Shown: positions 17,759 to 26,696 of the stretch, one piece after another
Layout: every line of letters starts with the position of its first letter
How positions within the stretch are numbered: position 1 is the first letter of the stretch
NCBI GenBank assembly: GCA_963742035.1
Contig: CAVUKH010000002.1
Location: forward strand, 186,001 to 250,000
Length of the DNA stretch: 64,000 nucleotides
From: Bog-473 sp963742035
GTDB taxonomy: Bacteria; Actinomycetota; Acidimicrobiia; Acidimicrobiales; RAAP-2
Direction of reading: 5' to 3'
Position numbers and translations under genes: made by a program
The notes under the pieces: generated by a model
Databases searched by the model: none
The model's input: only the letters and a program-made list of their open reading frames with translations
Told to the model about the DNA's origin: nothing

Positions 17759-17788
17759 ACTATACGGAACCTGAGTTCCGTTTGTCAA
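17759..17788 (-). promoter_or_regulatory. MFS exporter promoter with embedded operator
   Basis: On the minus strand: perfect -35 TTGACA (17783-17788), 18-bp spacer, -10 TATAGT (17759-17764). The spacer is almost wholly a perfect palindrome, ACGGAAC-CTGA-GTTCCGT (17764-17781), so repressor binding and polymerase binding exclude each other. Confidence 0.65.
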
Positions 17789-17808
17789 TGGGGGGAGGAG
17801 AGATTTCC

Positions 17809-18429
17809 GTGGACCTGACTTCGAACGTAGATGCGGGGTGTGACGAACCGGCCGCCGCCCGTGGGCGCCCCCTGCGTGCCGACGCCCTGCGCAACCGGGC
17901 CCGCATCCTCGAGGCCGCAGAGAACGTCTTCGCCGTCGAGGGCATCGAGGTCCCGGTCGACCTGATCGCGGAGAAGGCGGGGGTGGGGGTGGGGACGCTC
18001 TACCGACACTTCCCGACCAAGGAGAAGCTCTGCGAGGCGGTCCTGCTCGAGCGGCTCTCCGCGCTGACGCTGGACGCTCAGGCGCTGGCCGACGCCGACG
18101 ACCCGAAGGCCGCGTTCTTCGACTTCCTGACGCACGTCGTCGAGGAGGGCGTCGCCAAGCGCGACCTCATGGTCGCGGTCATGGGCGCCGGAGTGGAATT
18201 CGAAGAGGCGGCCGCGCCGGTGAAGGAGGGTTTGCACGAAGCCATCGGTGTGCTGCTGCAGAGGGCGCAGGCTGTAGGTGCGGTGCGGCCGGACGTCACG
18301 CCGGTCGCAGTGCTCTCCCTGATCGGCGCGACGTGCCAGGCGACCGCCCACACCGATGCTGCGCCGGCCTGCGACCTCCTCACCATCGTCTGCGACGGGC
18401 TACGAGCCCAGGGGACTCCCTCCGCCTGA
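17809..18429 (+). CDS. TetR-family transcriptional regulator
   Basis: A 206-residue repressor. The HTH reads LIAEKAGVGVGTLYRHFPTKEKL, split here as EKAGVGVGT and LYRHFPTKEKL. GTG 17809 is preferred because GGAGGAG stands about nine bases upstream; ATG 17788 lies in the operator and lacks a ribosome site. Family knowledge and the divergent layout make it the likely repressor of the MFS exporter, binding CGGAAC-type palindromes at 17732-17747 and 17765-17780. Confidence 0.9.
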   Translation: MDLTSNVDAGCDEPAAARGRPLRADALRNRARILEAAENVFAVEGIEVPVDLIAEKAGVGVGTLYRHFPTKEKLCEAVLLERLSALTLDAQALADADDPKAAFFDFLTHVVEEGVAKRDLMVAVMGAGVEFEEAAAPVKEGLHEAIGVLLQRAQAVGAVRPDVTPVAVLSLIGATCQATAHTDAAPACDLLTIVCDGLRAQGTPSA

Positions 18430-18505
18430 GCCGTCGACGGGTTGGATCCGCCCGGCTCGGATCAGATGGCGGTGCAGCGCCACGCACCGGCGCGTCGGCG
18501 CAGAA

Positions 18506-19036
18506 TCAGCGCTGGCGCTGGGCCCGGACGAGGGGAATGCCAAAGGGCACGAAGGCCACGATCGCGGCGATCAGTGCGAGGTAGGCGCCCCACGACCAGC
18601 TGAAGCCGGCCGGCTTGAGCAGGAATCCCAGCACCACCAGTGCCAGGTTGACTCCGGTCAGGAGGGCCAGGAGCTGGTCCTTTGAAAGGCGGCCCTGTTC
18701 CGCGAGGTCGCCGACACCGAAGGCGGTGATCAGGACGTAGAGGACGAGCACGATGGCGTCCAGTACCGCGATGAACAACCAGCCGTGCACACCGAGCCCA
18801 TCGAACGAGAAGGGTCCGAAGCTGTACCACGGCAGCCAGAAGGAAACCAGGAGAACCAAGGTTGCGGGTCCGACGACCCGGTCCCTCCTGTTCAGAGCGT
18901 TCAGCCGTTGACGCGACTTGCCGACCGGTTTCGGCTTCGGACGCAACGCGACGGGCGGTCGGATGGCGGCACCGCACTTGGGGCACAGGGCGGTGCCCGG
19001 GGGGACCTCAACCAGGCAGCGGGAGCACGCAGGCAA
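18506..19036 (-). CDS. Zinc-ribbon membrane protein
   Basis: A 176-residue protein. The N-terminus has two Cys pairs (CSRC and CPKC, 14 residues apart), a zinc ribbon, then a basic Pro-rich linker and four hydrophobic segments (near residues 57-72, 83-108, 122-140, 148-168). The start is TTG 19036 preceded by a perfect AAGGAGGT with seven-base spacing, an unusual start codon with an unusually good ribosome site. Function unknown; it stands alone, divergent from the PilZ gene. Confidence 0.78.
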   Translation of the reverse strand: MPACSRCLVEVPPGTALCPKCGAAIRPPVALRPKPKPVGKSRQRLNALNRRDRVVGPATLVLLVSFWLPWYSFGPFSFDGLGVHGWLFIAVLDAIVLVLYVLITAFGVGDLAEQGRLSKDQLLALLTGVNLALVVLGFLLKPAGFSWSWGAYLALIAAIVAFVPFGIPLVRAQRQR

Positions 19037-19235
19037 TCGATCGACCTCCTTCCTGCTGTCGCGGACGCGCGGCTCAGGCTACAGGGGCGTCCCAGGTGCC
19101 ACCTCCGCGTGCGGGCGCAGTCCCCGTCGCCTCCATGCTCAAGGTCGGATTCAAGCCGAACTGGAGTCGGGCCGACACTGATCGCAGGGCGCGTCGCGCC
19201 CGGGAATGGACGCGGGCGTATCTGGAGGATGGACC

Positions 19236-19589
19236 ATGGAGGATCGACGACGAGTGGAACGCCAATCCGCCGTGTGGATGGGCACATGCCATGTCGAAGG
19301 CGACTCCTCCGACCTCTGGCGCGACTGCGGGGTTTTCGACTTCTCGGCGCTCGGTGTTGGGATGGACTTTCGTCACCCAGACTCCGTTGACGTCGTGGGT
19401 CGTCGCATCTCCGTGCGACTTCCCGTCGGAGATTCCATCGACATTACGTTCACGGGTGAAGTTCGAAACGCCAAGGCCGGCCCGGATGGAATCGTTCGGG
19501 CGGGCATCGAATTCGTGGGTCTGTCCGAGGAAGAGCTCTATATCGTCGATCTTCTGGAGCTTGACTCCGTGAGCAGTGCGAGGGTCTGA
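19236..19589 (+). CDS. PilZ domain protein (c-di-GMP binding)
   Basis: A 117-residue stand-alone PilZ domain. The c-di-GMP motifs are both present: RRRVERQ at residues 4-10 and DFSALGVG about 30 residues on. ATG 19236 follows GGAGG at eight bases; the upstream ATG 19206 lacks one. No diguanylate cyclase is in the window, so its role (flagella, polysaccharide or other) is open. Confidence 0.85.
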   Translation: MEDRRRVERQSAVWMGTCHVEGDSSDLWRDCGVFDFSALGVGMDFRHPDSVDVVGRRISVRLPVGDSIDITFTGEVRNAKAGPDGIVRAGIEFVGLSEEELYIVDLLELDSVSSARV

Positions 19590-19680
19590 CGGTCGAAGTC
19601 GATGCAGCCTCAGGGGCTGTCGCGGCACGCTCGTACCGAAGCGCTCGCCAGCGGGGACCAGTCTGTGCGACGCTCTCGGC

Positions 19681-20673
19681 ATGACCTCTGCCGTGGAGGC
19701 AGCGACGGAGACGGCGCGACGGTTCGGGATCATCTCTCCTGATCCCCTCGTGTTGCAGGAGACGAACAACACGGTGGTGTGGCTACGCCCCGAGCCTGTC
19801 GTTGCCAAGGTTGCCGTGCGAGCCCGTTCGCAGGTTGACCTCCGCCTCGAGCACGCGGTGGCTGCCCAGCTCGCCGCGCTCGGCGCGGAGATCGCACGCC
19901 CGTGGCCCGCAACCTCGCCCGTCTCCCATGCTGGTACCGGCTTCGTTGTGACGTTCTGGGAGAGGCTCGAAGGACCGGACCGGACCGACGTGTCCGCACC
20001 GGAACTCGCTGCGTCACTTCGCAGCCTTCACGCGGCTTTGGATCGCACCGAGGTTGCGCTGCCCCCGTTCGGCACAATGTTGCTCAGGGCCCGAGAGGTG
20101 CTCGACGACGATGCAGAAATGGCGGCGTTGCCACCGGAGGACCGCACGTTCGTCCGTGGCGTGTACGACCAAGGGCTCATGGCGCTCGAAGGTATGAGCT
20201 TCGATGGGCGCCGGTTGCATGGCGAGCCTCACAATGGAAACCGAATCGAGACGAGCAGGGGGCTGCGCTGGATCGACTTCGAGAGCTGCTGCTTCGGTCC
20301 CCTCGAATGGGACCTTGCTTTTCAGCCCCCAGAGGTTGTCCGACTGTTCCCGGAGGCTGACGAGGGTCTTCGTGCCCTGCTCCAGAGACTCAACGGTGCC
20401 CGTGTTGCCACGTGGTGTTGGGCGGGTGCACGCCATCCGGAAATGCGGCATCACGGGGCACAACACATCGCGCTCCTGCGTCATGGTCCGACGGCAGTGG
20501 ACCCCATTGGGATCCCAGAGGACCGCCTCTGTCGTGGGACCGACGAGTCGGGTCGCACGCCGCCCGAGACGGTTCCTGACGTGACGGTGATTGAGGACAT
20601 CGCCGATCTGCGCAACGCTCTCAAGACCCGCTCTCATGAGGTCAGCGCTCTGGGTGGTTGGCACGCCATGTGA
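19681..20673 (+). CDS. Aminoglycoside-phosphotransferase (APH) fold protein
   Basis: A 330-residue small-molecule kinase-like protein. LHGEPHNGNRI is the catalytic loop (Glu-Pro variant frequent in this subgroup) and WIDFESCCFGPLEWDLAF the metal-binding loop and following helix. The family-like part ends near residue 265 (PEMRHHGAQHIALL). The last 60 residues (PTAVDPIGIPED onward) have no family look, so the natural stop may have been lost by a small indel near 20480. Substrate unknown; antibiotic resistance should not be assumed. Confidence 0.75.
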   Translation: MTSAVEAATETARRFGIISPDPLVLQETNNTVVWLRPEPVVAKVAVRARSQVDLRLEHAVAAQLAALGAEIARPWPATSPVSHAGTGFVVTFWERLEGPDRTDVSAPELAASLRSLHAALDRTEVALPPFGTMLLRAREVLDDDAEMAALPPEDRTFVRGVYDQGLMALEGMSFDGRRLHGEPHNGNRIETSRGLRWIDFESCCFGPLEWDLAFQPPEVVRLFPEADEGLRALLQRLNGARVATWCWAGARHPEMRHHGAQHIALLRHGPTAVDPIGIPEDRLCRGTDESGRTPPETVPDVTVIEDIADLRNALKTRSHEVSALGGWHAM

Positions 20674-20709
20674 CCCACCGCCTGTCGGTGAGCCTGAAGG
20701 GAGGGACCT

Positions 20710-21336
20710 ATGCTTGTGACGCCGATGACGGCTGGGGTTCCCATGAGGGCGCGCGTTGCAGGACCTGAGGACACAGACAGCATCGCCAGAACCCTTGCCG
20801 AGGCGTTCTTCCTCGATCCCGTGTGGGGGTGGGCCTTCGGCGATCCGGCCCGCCGTACGGCCCAGCATGAGGCTTGGTTCCGCCTCCTCATCCGGAGCGC
20901 GCTCCCTTTTCAGTGGGTCTGGACGATGCCTGAGTACGAGGCGGTGTCGGTCTGGGTGCCTCCCGGTTGCCCGGAGCTGAGCGAGGCAGATGAGGCACTG
21001 CTCGGACCGCTGCTGGAGGAATCGCTCGGAGAACGGGCCGAGCTGGTCAAGGAGATCTTTGACCGTTTCGACGCGGCTCACCCGCGCGCGCCGGATCACT
21101 ACTACCTGAGCCTGCTGGGTACGCAGACGGAGCACCGTGGCGCCGGCATCGGGATGCGTCTGCTCGCAGACAACCTTGTCCACCTCGATGCCGCCCGCAT
21201 GCCGGCGTACCTCGAATCCACGAATCCGGCCAACCTGCGGAGGTACGAGTCTGTCGGGTTCGCGGTCAGCGGCGCCTTCGACCTTCCCGACGGGGGACCG
21301 ACGGTCACAACCATGTGGAGGGAGCCTTCTCTCTGA
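20710..21336 (+). CDS. GNAT family N-acetyltransferase
   Basis: A 208-residue acetyltransferase. The acetyl-CoA loop is EHRGAGIGMRLLA, LESTNPANLRRYESVGF the usual penultimate strand-helix pair. GGGAGGG lies five bases before ATG 20710. The N-terminal half (FFLDPVWGWAFGDP) is typical of the subgroup that includes puromycin-type and other small-molecule acetylases. Substrate unknown. Followed by 176 bp without a gene. Confidence 0.88.
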   Translation: MLVTPMTAGVPMRARVAGPEDTDSIARTLAEAFFLDPVWGWAFGDPARRTAQHEAWFRLLIRSALPFQWVWTMPEYEAVSVWVPPGCPELSEADEALLGPLLEESLGERAELVKEIFDRFDAAHPRAPDHYYLSLLGTQTEHRGAGIGMRLLADNLVHLDAARMPAYLESTNPANLRRYESVGFAVSGAFDLPDGGPTVTTMWREPSL

Positions 21337-21512
21337 GCACGCTGCACGACGACGCGTCCTCCGAGCGACGCTGAACGGGTCCATCCGGAGCGCCGGGGCC
21401 AGGGCGATCTCGCGGACGCCAACGAGCCGAGTCGCCGGCGCCGGGGCCCGCGGATCTCCAGGTGGCACGCCCAACGGACGAAGGGCTTCCGAATGCGGGA
21501 GGATGTCCGATC

Positions 21513-22481
21513 ATGAAAGCAGCGGTGTACTACGAGACCGGAGCACCCGACGTCTTCCGTTACGAGGACGTGCCCGACCCCGTCGTCGGTCCGGGAGACA
21601 TCCTGATCGACGTCGAGGCGGTCAGCATCGAGGGCGGTGACACGCTCAACCGGTTGGGCGGAGATCTGGCCGGGGTGCCCCATGTGGTCGGGTACCAGTG
21701 TGCCGGCACGGTGGCCGAGGTGGGCGCCGACGTCCAGGGCTTTGCCGAGGGGGACCGCGCCGTGACGGTGGGCCTCGACGGCTCGCACGCGGCACGTCGG
21801 GCGACGCCGGCGGGGTTCGCCTGGAAGATCCCTGACACTGTTTCGACCGACGCCGCAGCGTGCGTGCCGGTGCCCTTCGGCACGGCCGATGACTGCCTCT
21901 TCGAATTCGGGCACCTCCAGACCGGTGAGACGACCCTGATCCACGCCGGGGCGGGCGGCGTCGGCATCGCCGCCATCCAGATGGCGAAGCGCGCCGGCGC
22001 GCGGGTCTTCGCCACCGCTTCGAGCGACGACCGCCTGGAACGGTTGAAGGAACTGGGGCTCGATGAGGGCATCAACTACGTCACGCACGACTTCGTGGCC
22101 GAGGCCCGTCGTCTGACCGACGGACGGGGCGTGGACGTGGTGGTGGATTCGGTGGGTGGGGTGACGTTGCAGGGGAGCATCGACGTCCTCGCCTATCGGG
22201 GGCGGTGCATATCGGTCGGCGATGCCGGGAGATCGGTGGCGGAGCATGTTGACATCTCGACGATGCGCGGCAACAACCAGACCCTTTCGGGGTACTTCCT
22301 CGGGGCGGAGCTGCTCCTGTCGCCACGACCGCACGCCATGATCGCCGGCCATCTCGACGCCATCGGCCGCGGCGAACTGCAGGTGGTCATCGACCGGTCG
22401 TTCCCGCTCGCCGATGCCGCCGGGGCGCACGCCTACATCGAAAGCCGTCAGGCGTTCGGACGGGTGCTCCTCGTTCCCTGA
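21513..22481 (+). CDS. Zinc-independent quinone oxidoreductase-like dehydrogenase (MDR family)
   Basis: A 322-residue medium-chain reductase. The N-terminal GroES-like domain (MKAAVYYETGAPDVF, VVGYQCAGTVAEVGADV in parts) lacks the structural zinc cysteines; the Rossmann motif is HAGAGGVGIAAIQ. These traits fit NADPH:quinone oxidoreductase or enone reductases. ATG 21513 follows GGGAGGA at about nine bases. Monocistronic; convergent with the TetR gene at 22513. Confidence 0.9.
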   Translation: MKAAVYYETGAPDVFRYEDVPDPVVGPGDILIDVEAVSIEGGDTLNRLGGDLAGVPHVVGYQCAGTVAEVGADVQGFAEGDRAVTVGLDGSHAARRATPAGFAWKIPDTVSTDAAACVPVPFGTADDCLFEFGHLQTGETTLIHAGAGGVGIAAIQMAKRAGARVFATASSDDRLERLKELGLDEGINYVTHDFVAEARRLTDGRGVDVVVDSVGGVTLQGSIDVLAYRGRCISVGDAGRSVAEHVDISTMRGNNQTLSGYFLGAELLLSPRPHAMIAGHLDAIGRGELQVVIDRSFPLADAAGAHAYIESRQAFGRVLLVP

Positions 22482-22512
22482 GGGCACTGGCGCCATCCGT
22501 GGGAGTCTCGAG

Positions 22513-23112
22513 TCAGGACGCCGCGATGGGGGAGGCTGATCCCGCCTCGCTGCCCGCCGTCACCTGCTTGAGCTCCTCGAAGGACCCATGGATGAGCTGG
22601 GGCAGGTCCAGGTGGATGGGGTCGGCCACCCAACGTTCGAACCCGATCCTGAAGACGGTGATCGCAACTTCGGCGGCCAGGCTTGCCGCAGGGTCGGCCA
22701 CACCGCGCCCTCGCAGCGTGTCGGCCAGAGCCAGCGACAGCGATGCCATCTTGATGAGCTCACGCTCTTGGAGCTCGGCGTTCGCCGCAATGATCTCGTA
22801 GCGCTGACGAGCGAAGGCCCGACGTTCCTGAATGAGGGCACCCCCGGCCGCGACCCCGGCGATCGCCGCGTCCACGGGTGCCAGCTCGTCCGGCGCATTC
22901 CGCACGACCCCGACCAGGACTTCCTGCAGCTGGGCCGCGCCCGCGAACAGCACCTCGCGCTTGTCGGTGAAATGCCGGAAGAACGTGCGTTCCGTGAGGC
23001 TCGCCCGCTTGGCGATCTCCGCCACGGTTGTCTCGTCGAACCCTCGCTCGAGATAGAGCTCCATGGCCGCCTTGGCCAGCCTGCCGGCTGCATCAGGCTC
23101 CCACCGGCTCAT
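22513..23112 (-). CDS. TetR-family transcriptional regulator
   Basis: A 199-residue repressor. The HTH is TTVAEIAKRASLTERTFFRHF, read as VAEIAKRASLT and RTFFRHF. The ligand domain has no recognisable specificity. It is divergent from an epimerase-like gene with 125 bp between starts that hold two perfect palindromes with TGTCA/TGACA half-sites (23131-23178). It probably controls itself and that neighbour. Confidence 0.9.
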   Translation of the reverse strand: MSRWEPDAAGRLAKAAMELYLERGFDETTVAEIAKRASLTERTFFRHFTDKREVLFAGAAQLQEVLVGVVRNAPDELAPVDAAIAGVAAGGALIQERRAFARQRYEIIAANAELQERELIKMASLSLALADTLRGRGVADPAASLAAEVAITVFRIGFERWVADPIHLDLPQLIHGSFEELKQVTAGSEAGSASPIAAS

Positions 23113-23130
23113 GAGGGTCGATGGTACCTG

Positions 23131-23147
23131 ATGACAGTGACTGTCAT
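23131..23147. promoter_or_regulatory. Palindromic operator ATGACAGT-G-ACTGTCAT
   Basis: A perfect 17-bp palindrome 19 bases upstream of the TetR start. On the minus strand it overlaps a possible -10 (TATGAC) whose -35 (TTTACT) lies in the second palindrome, a layout expected for TetR autoregulation. Confidence 0.6.
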
Positions 23148-23159
23148 ACCTGATAGGGT

Positions 23160-23178
23160 GATGTCAGTAAATGACATC
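23160..23178. promoter_or_regulatory. Palindromic operator GATGTCA-N5-TGACATC
   Basis: A perfect 7-5-7 palindrome 60 bases upstream of the epimerase-like gene. Its half-sites are those of the 23131-23147 palindrome in opposite order, giving half-sites at steps of 10, 20 and 10 bp along one DNA face. Confidence 0.55.
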
Positions 23179-23237
23179 GCTGACTCCTCGGCCCGCCTGG
23201 CGTGGCCGACAGCGGCGACGACCTGGAGGTTTGTGCC

Positions 23238-24143
23238 ATGCGTGTCTTCGTCACCGGTGGATCGGGCTTCATCGGCTCCGCCGTCGTTCCAGAACTTCTC
23301 GGATCCGGCCATGAGGTGGTGGGACTCGCCCGTTCGGACGCCTCCGCCGCGGTGCTGGCCCAGTCCGGTGCCACGGTGCTGCGCGGCGACCTCGAGGACC
23401 TCGACAGCCTGCGTCGCGGGGCTCAGGCCTCCGATGGCGTCGTACATCTGGGCTTCGTCCATGATTTCTCCGACATGTCGATCGGGGCTGGCGTCGACCT
23501 GCGGGCCGTCGAAGCGATCGGGGCGACGCTGGCGGGCTCCGGGAAGCCCTTCGTCATCACGACGGGCACGTTGTTGCTCGCACTGGGGGAGGTCGGGCTC
23601 CCGGCGGGCGGCTTCGGAACGGAGGAGCACGTGTCCAACTCCGCCATGCCTCGGGTGGCCTCGGAGAACGCCGCCATTGCCCTCGCCGAGCATGGGGTCC
23701 GGTCGTCCGCGGTCCGCCTCTCGCCGTCCGTGCACGGGGTGGGCGACCACGGCTTCGTTCCCATTCTGATCGGCATTGCGCGCGAGCAAGGCGTGTCGGC
23801 CTTCGTGGGCGACGGCGCCAACCGGTGGCCCGGGGTGCACCGACTCGACGCAGCGCGGCTGTTCCGGCTGGTCGTCGAGAAGGCACCGGCAGGGTCGCGC
23901 TGGCACGGCGTCGGTGACGAGGGGGTGCCGTTTCGCGACATCGCCGAGGTCATCGGCCGCCATCTCGGCGTGCCCGTGGAGAGCATCCCCCCGGACGAGG
24001 CGGACGCGCACTTCGGCTTCCTGGGTGCGCTGGTGTCGATCGACAACCCGACGTCCAACGCGTTGACGCGGGAGCGCTTGGGGTGGGAGCCCGTGGAGCC
24101 CGGCCTGATCGCCGATCTGGACCAAGGGCACTACTTCTCCTGA
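23238..24143 (+). CDS. NAD(P)-dependent epimerase/dehydratase-like protein (extended SDR)
   Basis: A 301-residue Rossmann protein. It starts MRVFVTGGSGFIGSAV, the NAD(P) glycine motif of extended SDRs, and shows GDLEDLDSLRRGA and the PSVHGVGDHGF loop. The usual YxxxK is not found: the region reads AMPRVASENAAIAL, so the catalytic Tyr is not obvious and the protein may be an atypical or NmrA-like sensor or reductase. ATG 23238 follows GGAGGT at eight bases. Likely target of the divergent TetR. Confidence 0.85.
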   Translation: MRVFVTGGSGFIGSAVVPELLGSGHEVVGLARSDASAAVLAQSGATVLRGDLEDLDSLRRGAQASDGVVHLGFVHDFSDMSIGAGVDLRAVEAIGATLAGSGKPFVITTGTLLLALGEVGLPAGGFGTEEHVSNSAMPRVASENAAIALAEHGVRSSAVRLSPSVHGVGDHGFVPILIGIAREQGVSAFVGDGANRWPGVHRLDAARLFRLVVEKAPAGSRWHGVGDEGVPFRDIAEVIGRHLGVPVESIPPDEADAHFGFLGALVSIDNPTSNALTRERLGWEPVEPGLIADLDQGHYFS

Positions 24144-24253
24144 CCAGGCACAATCGTCCGGCTGGGTGCTCGAGCGCCCGTCCCGTACACTCTCTGCCCG
24201 GCCGTCGGAGCCCGCAACGGGGCCCGTGCGACCTGGCGTAGGCAAAGGACGAC

Positions 24254-25177
24254 ATGAAGATCGCAGTTGTCGGAACGGGAGCGATGGGTTCGGTGTACGC
24301 CAGCTTGCTGGCCAAGGCCGGGCACGAGGTGTGGGCCATCGACACGTGGCAGGAGCACATCGACGCCATTGCCGGCTCCGGGCTGACCGTGTCGGGTGCC
24401 AGCGGCAACTTCGTGGTCGACGGCCTCCGCGTGGGACGGGACCCGGGCGACGCCGGGCCCTGTGACGTCTGGGTCATCGCCACCAAGGCCGCCGACGTCG
24501 ACGCCGCGGTCGCGGCGGTGGCGCCCCTGCTGGAGCCCGACAGCGTGGTGATGGCGTTCCAGAACGGTCTGGGCGCGGGCGAGCGGGTAGCGCGGCGCAT
24601 CCCGGACGACCACATCGTGATCGGCATCGCAGAGGGGTTCGGGTCGTCGATTCCGGAACCGGGGCACGTGCACCACGAAGGCATGCGGCTGATCCGGATC
24701 GGCGAAATGAACGGCGGCCTGACAGAGCGCGTGCAAGGCATTGAGCGGGCTTGGCGTGAAGCGGGCTTCAACGTGAAGGCGTTTGCCGACGTGCATCTCA
24801 TGATATGGGAGAAGTTCCTCTGCAACGTGAGTTTGAGCGCCCCGTGCGCGGTGTTCGACGTCACCGTGGGTGACCTGATGGCGAATTCCGAGACGTGGAA
24901 CGTGGCGCTCGGCTGCGCTGCAGAGGCGTACCGGTTGGGCGTCGCCAAGGGCATTGCGTTCTCCTTCGACGATCCGCTGCGCTATGTGACGGACTTCGCC
25001 GCCACCATCCCGAACGCCAGCCCTTCCATGCGCCTGGACCACCTCGCCCGGCGGCGTTCAGAGGTCGATGTCATAAACGGCCAGGTCGTCATGCTGAGCC
25101 GTGAGCTCGGACTCGAGGCGCCCTACAACGAGACCCTCTGCGCGGTCCTCCGGCGTCGCGAATCGACCTTCGCCTGA
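24254..25177 (+). CDS. Ketopantoate reductase family protein (PanE/ApbA-like)
   Basis: A 307-residue NAD(P)H-dependent 2-hydroxyacid reductase. MKIAVVGTGAMGSVYASLL is the Rossmann start (GTGAMG), VIATKAADV holds the first conserved Lys, and IWEKFLCNVSLSAPCAV matches the catalytic Lys and Asn helix. The C-terminal SMRLDHLARRRSEVDVINGQVV is the family's last helix pair, read here as SMRLD and EVDVINGQVV. It may make pantoate for CoA, but many paralogues act on other 2-oxo acids, and no other pantothenate gene is near. Confidence 0.87.
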   Translation: MKIAVVGTGAMGSVYASLLAKAGHEVWAIDTWQEHIDAIAGSGLTVSGASGNFVVDGLRVGRDPGDAGPCDVWVIATKAADVDAAVAAVAPLLEPDSVVMAFQNGLGAGERVARRIPDDHIVIGIAEGFGSSIPEPGHVHHEGMRLIRIGEMNGGLTERVQGIERAWREAGFNVKAFADVHLMIWEKFLCNVSLSAPCAVFDVTVGDLMANSETWNVALGCAAEAYRLGVAKGIAFSFDDPLRYVTDFAATIPNASPSMRLDHLARRRSEVDVINGQVVMLSRELGLEAPYNETLCAVLRRRESTFA

Positions 25178-25262
25178 GCCCTTGGACGCGCCGCTCACCG
25201 CCTGACGGACGGCGATAGCCTCTCCCCGCCCGCGCCTTCAGCAGCGGGCCCGGGGGTTGGCG

Positions 25263-26696
25263 ATGCGAGAGTGGGGTCCATCGAGGGCGTGGCGCCGAGG
25301 GCTGCCCAGGGTCGTGAGAGCCGCCGCCTTCGTGTGCGTGGTGACCCTCGGTCTCGCCACTCCGGCCAACGCCGCCACCGCCACGACCCCCGTCACCCAG
25401 GCCAGCACGAGCACGCGGGGCGTCTCGGCGGACAGCATCAACGTGGTCTTCCCGATCATCTCCTTCGGCAGCATTGAGGGGCAGTTCGAAATCGAGTCCG
25501 ATGCCGAATACGGGGAGCAGACCAAGGCCATTCACCTCTTCGTGAACCAGGTCAATGATGCAGGGGGGATCAACGGTCGGAAGATCAACCCGATGATCGT
25601 CGGCTTCGACCCGACCAACCCCGATGAGCAGCGGGCGCTGTGCAAGCAGTGGACGCAGGGCAACCCACCGGTGTTCGCCGTGCTCGACGGGCTTGGCACA
25701 TTCGAGGGGGTCAACCAGCTGTGCATCACCCGGGAAGGGCACACGCCCATGCTGTCCCAGTGGACGACGACAACCAACTGGACGCAGTTGGGCGCGCCGT
25801 ACCTGTGGTGGACGGGGGCCGATGACGCGCCGATCCTCGCTGCCACCGTGCAGTGGGGTCTCAGCTCGGGCCGTCTCGGTCACGGCACGAAGGTGGGTGT
25901 CGTGGTCTCCGACGAGGTGAGCGACCAGGACGCGCTCAACTCCTTCCTCCTTCCTGACCTGAAGAAGGCCGGGATCACTCCCCAAGTGGTGACGATCACC
26001 TCCGACGTGGGCGAGACGGCCAGCACGGACTCGGACGCCACGCTGGCCGCGGAACGGCTCAAGGCAGCCGGCGTGCAGTCGGTGATACCACTCCTGCCCG
26101 AGAACGCGTTCACCCCGTTCGTCGGCGCCGAGACGGCACAGAACTACTTCCCCAAGCTGCTCCTCAGCGACTACCAGTCCGAGATCGAGGTGGCACTCGG
26201 CCTCATCCCCGTCCCGTACGAGAAGGCGCTCAACGGCCAGGAAGGCGTCACCGCCGAGACGCTGGGCGGGATCGACCTGCCAGTCCCCGAGTCGCAGGGT
26301 GGCTACGACCCCGGCGTCCGCAGCTGCTGGACCGTATGGCACAAGGCCTATCCCCAGACGCCCAAGGGGAACATCAACGACGACATCGAAGAACAGGGGC
26401 CCGTGCAGGGGTGGTGCCAGGAGATCCGTCTCTTTACCAAGGCGGCCACCTTGGCGGGCAAGAACCTCAATCGACGCACCTTCGTCGAGGCGATGTCCCA
26501 CATTACGAATTTCCCCGGCGGGTACGCACCGGTCCTGAGCTACGGGCCCGACAAATTCTCGGGGCCGACGCAGTACCGAGTTGTCGAGGTCCATGACAAC
26601 CACCCGCCCACGAGTCAGTGCAAACGGGGCCCGGCTCCAGCCCCAGCCGCGGGCGTCTGCTGGGTCGTGGTGCAGGCCTGGAAGCCCTTGCCGTGA
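25263..26696 (+). CDS. ABC substrate-binding protein, branched-chain amino-acid type (orphan)
   Basis: A 477-residue exported solute-binding protein. The signal peptide (RRGLPRVVRAAAFVCVVTLGLA core) ends at a PANA site near residue 38. The body has INVVFPIISFG and DAGGINGRKINPMIVGFD, read as GGINGRK, typical of the Peripla_BP_6 fold. No permease or ATPase is next to it, so it must use a transporter elsewhere, perhaps the liv cassette at 1-4.6 kb. Its stop overlaps a cupin gene by 4 bp. Confidence 0.85.
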   Translation: MREWGPSRAWRRGLPRVVRAAAFVCVVTLGLATPANAATATTPVTQASTSTRGVSADSINVVFPIISFGSIEGQFEIESDAEYGEQTKAIHLFVNQVNDAGGINGRKINPMIVGFDPTNPDEQRALCKQWTQGNPPVFAVLDGLGTFEGVNQLCITREGHTPMLSQWTTTTNWTQLGAPYLWWTGADDAPILAATVQWGLSSGRLGHGTKVGVVVSDEVSDQDALNSFLLPDLKKAGITPQVVTITSDVGETASTDSDATLAAERLKAAGVQSVIPLLPENAFTPFVGAETAQNYFPKLLLSDYQSEIEVALGLIPVPYEKALNGQEGVTAETLGGIDLPVPESQGGYDPGVRSCWTVWHKAYPQTPKGNINDDIEEQGPVQGWCQEIRLFTKAATLAGKNLNRRTFVEAMSHITNFPGGYAPVLSYGPDKFSGPTQYRVVEVHDNHPPTSQCKRGPAPAPAAGVCWVVVQAWKPLP

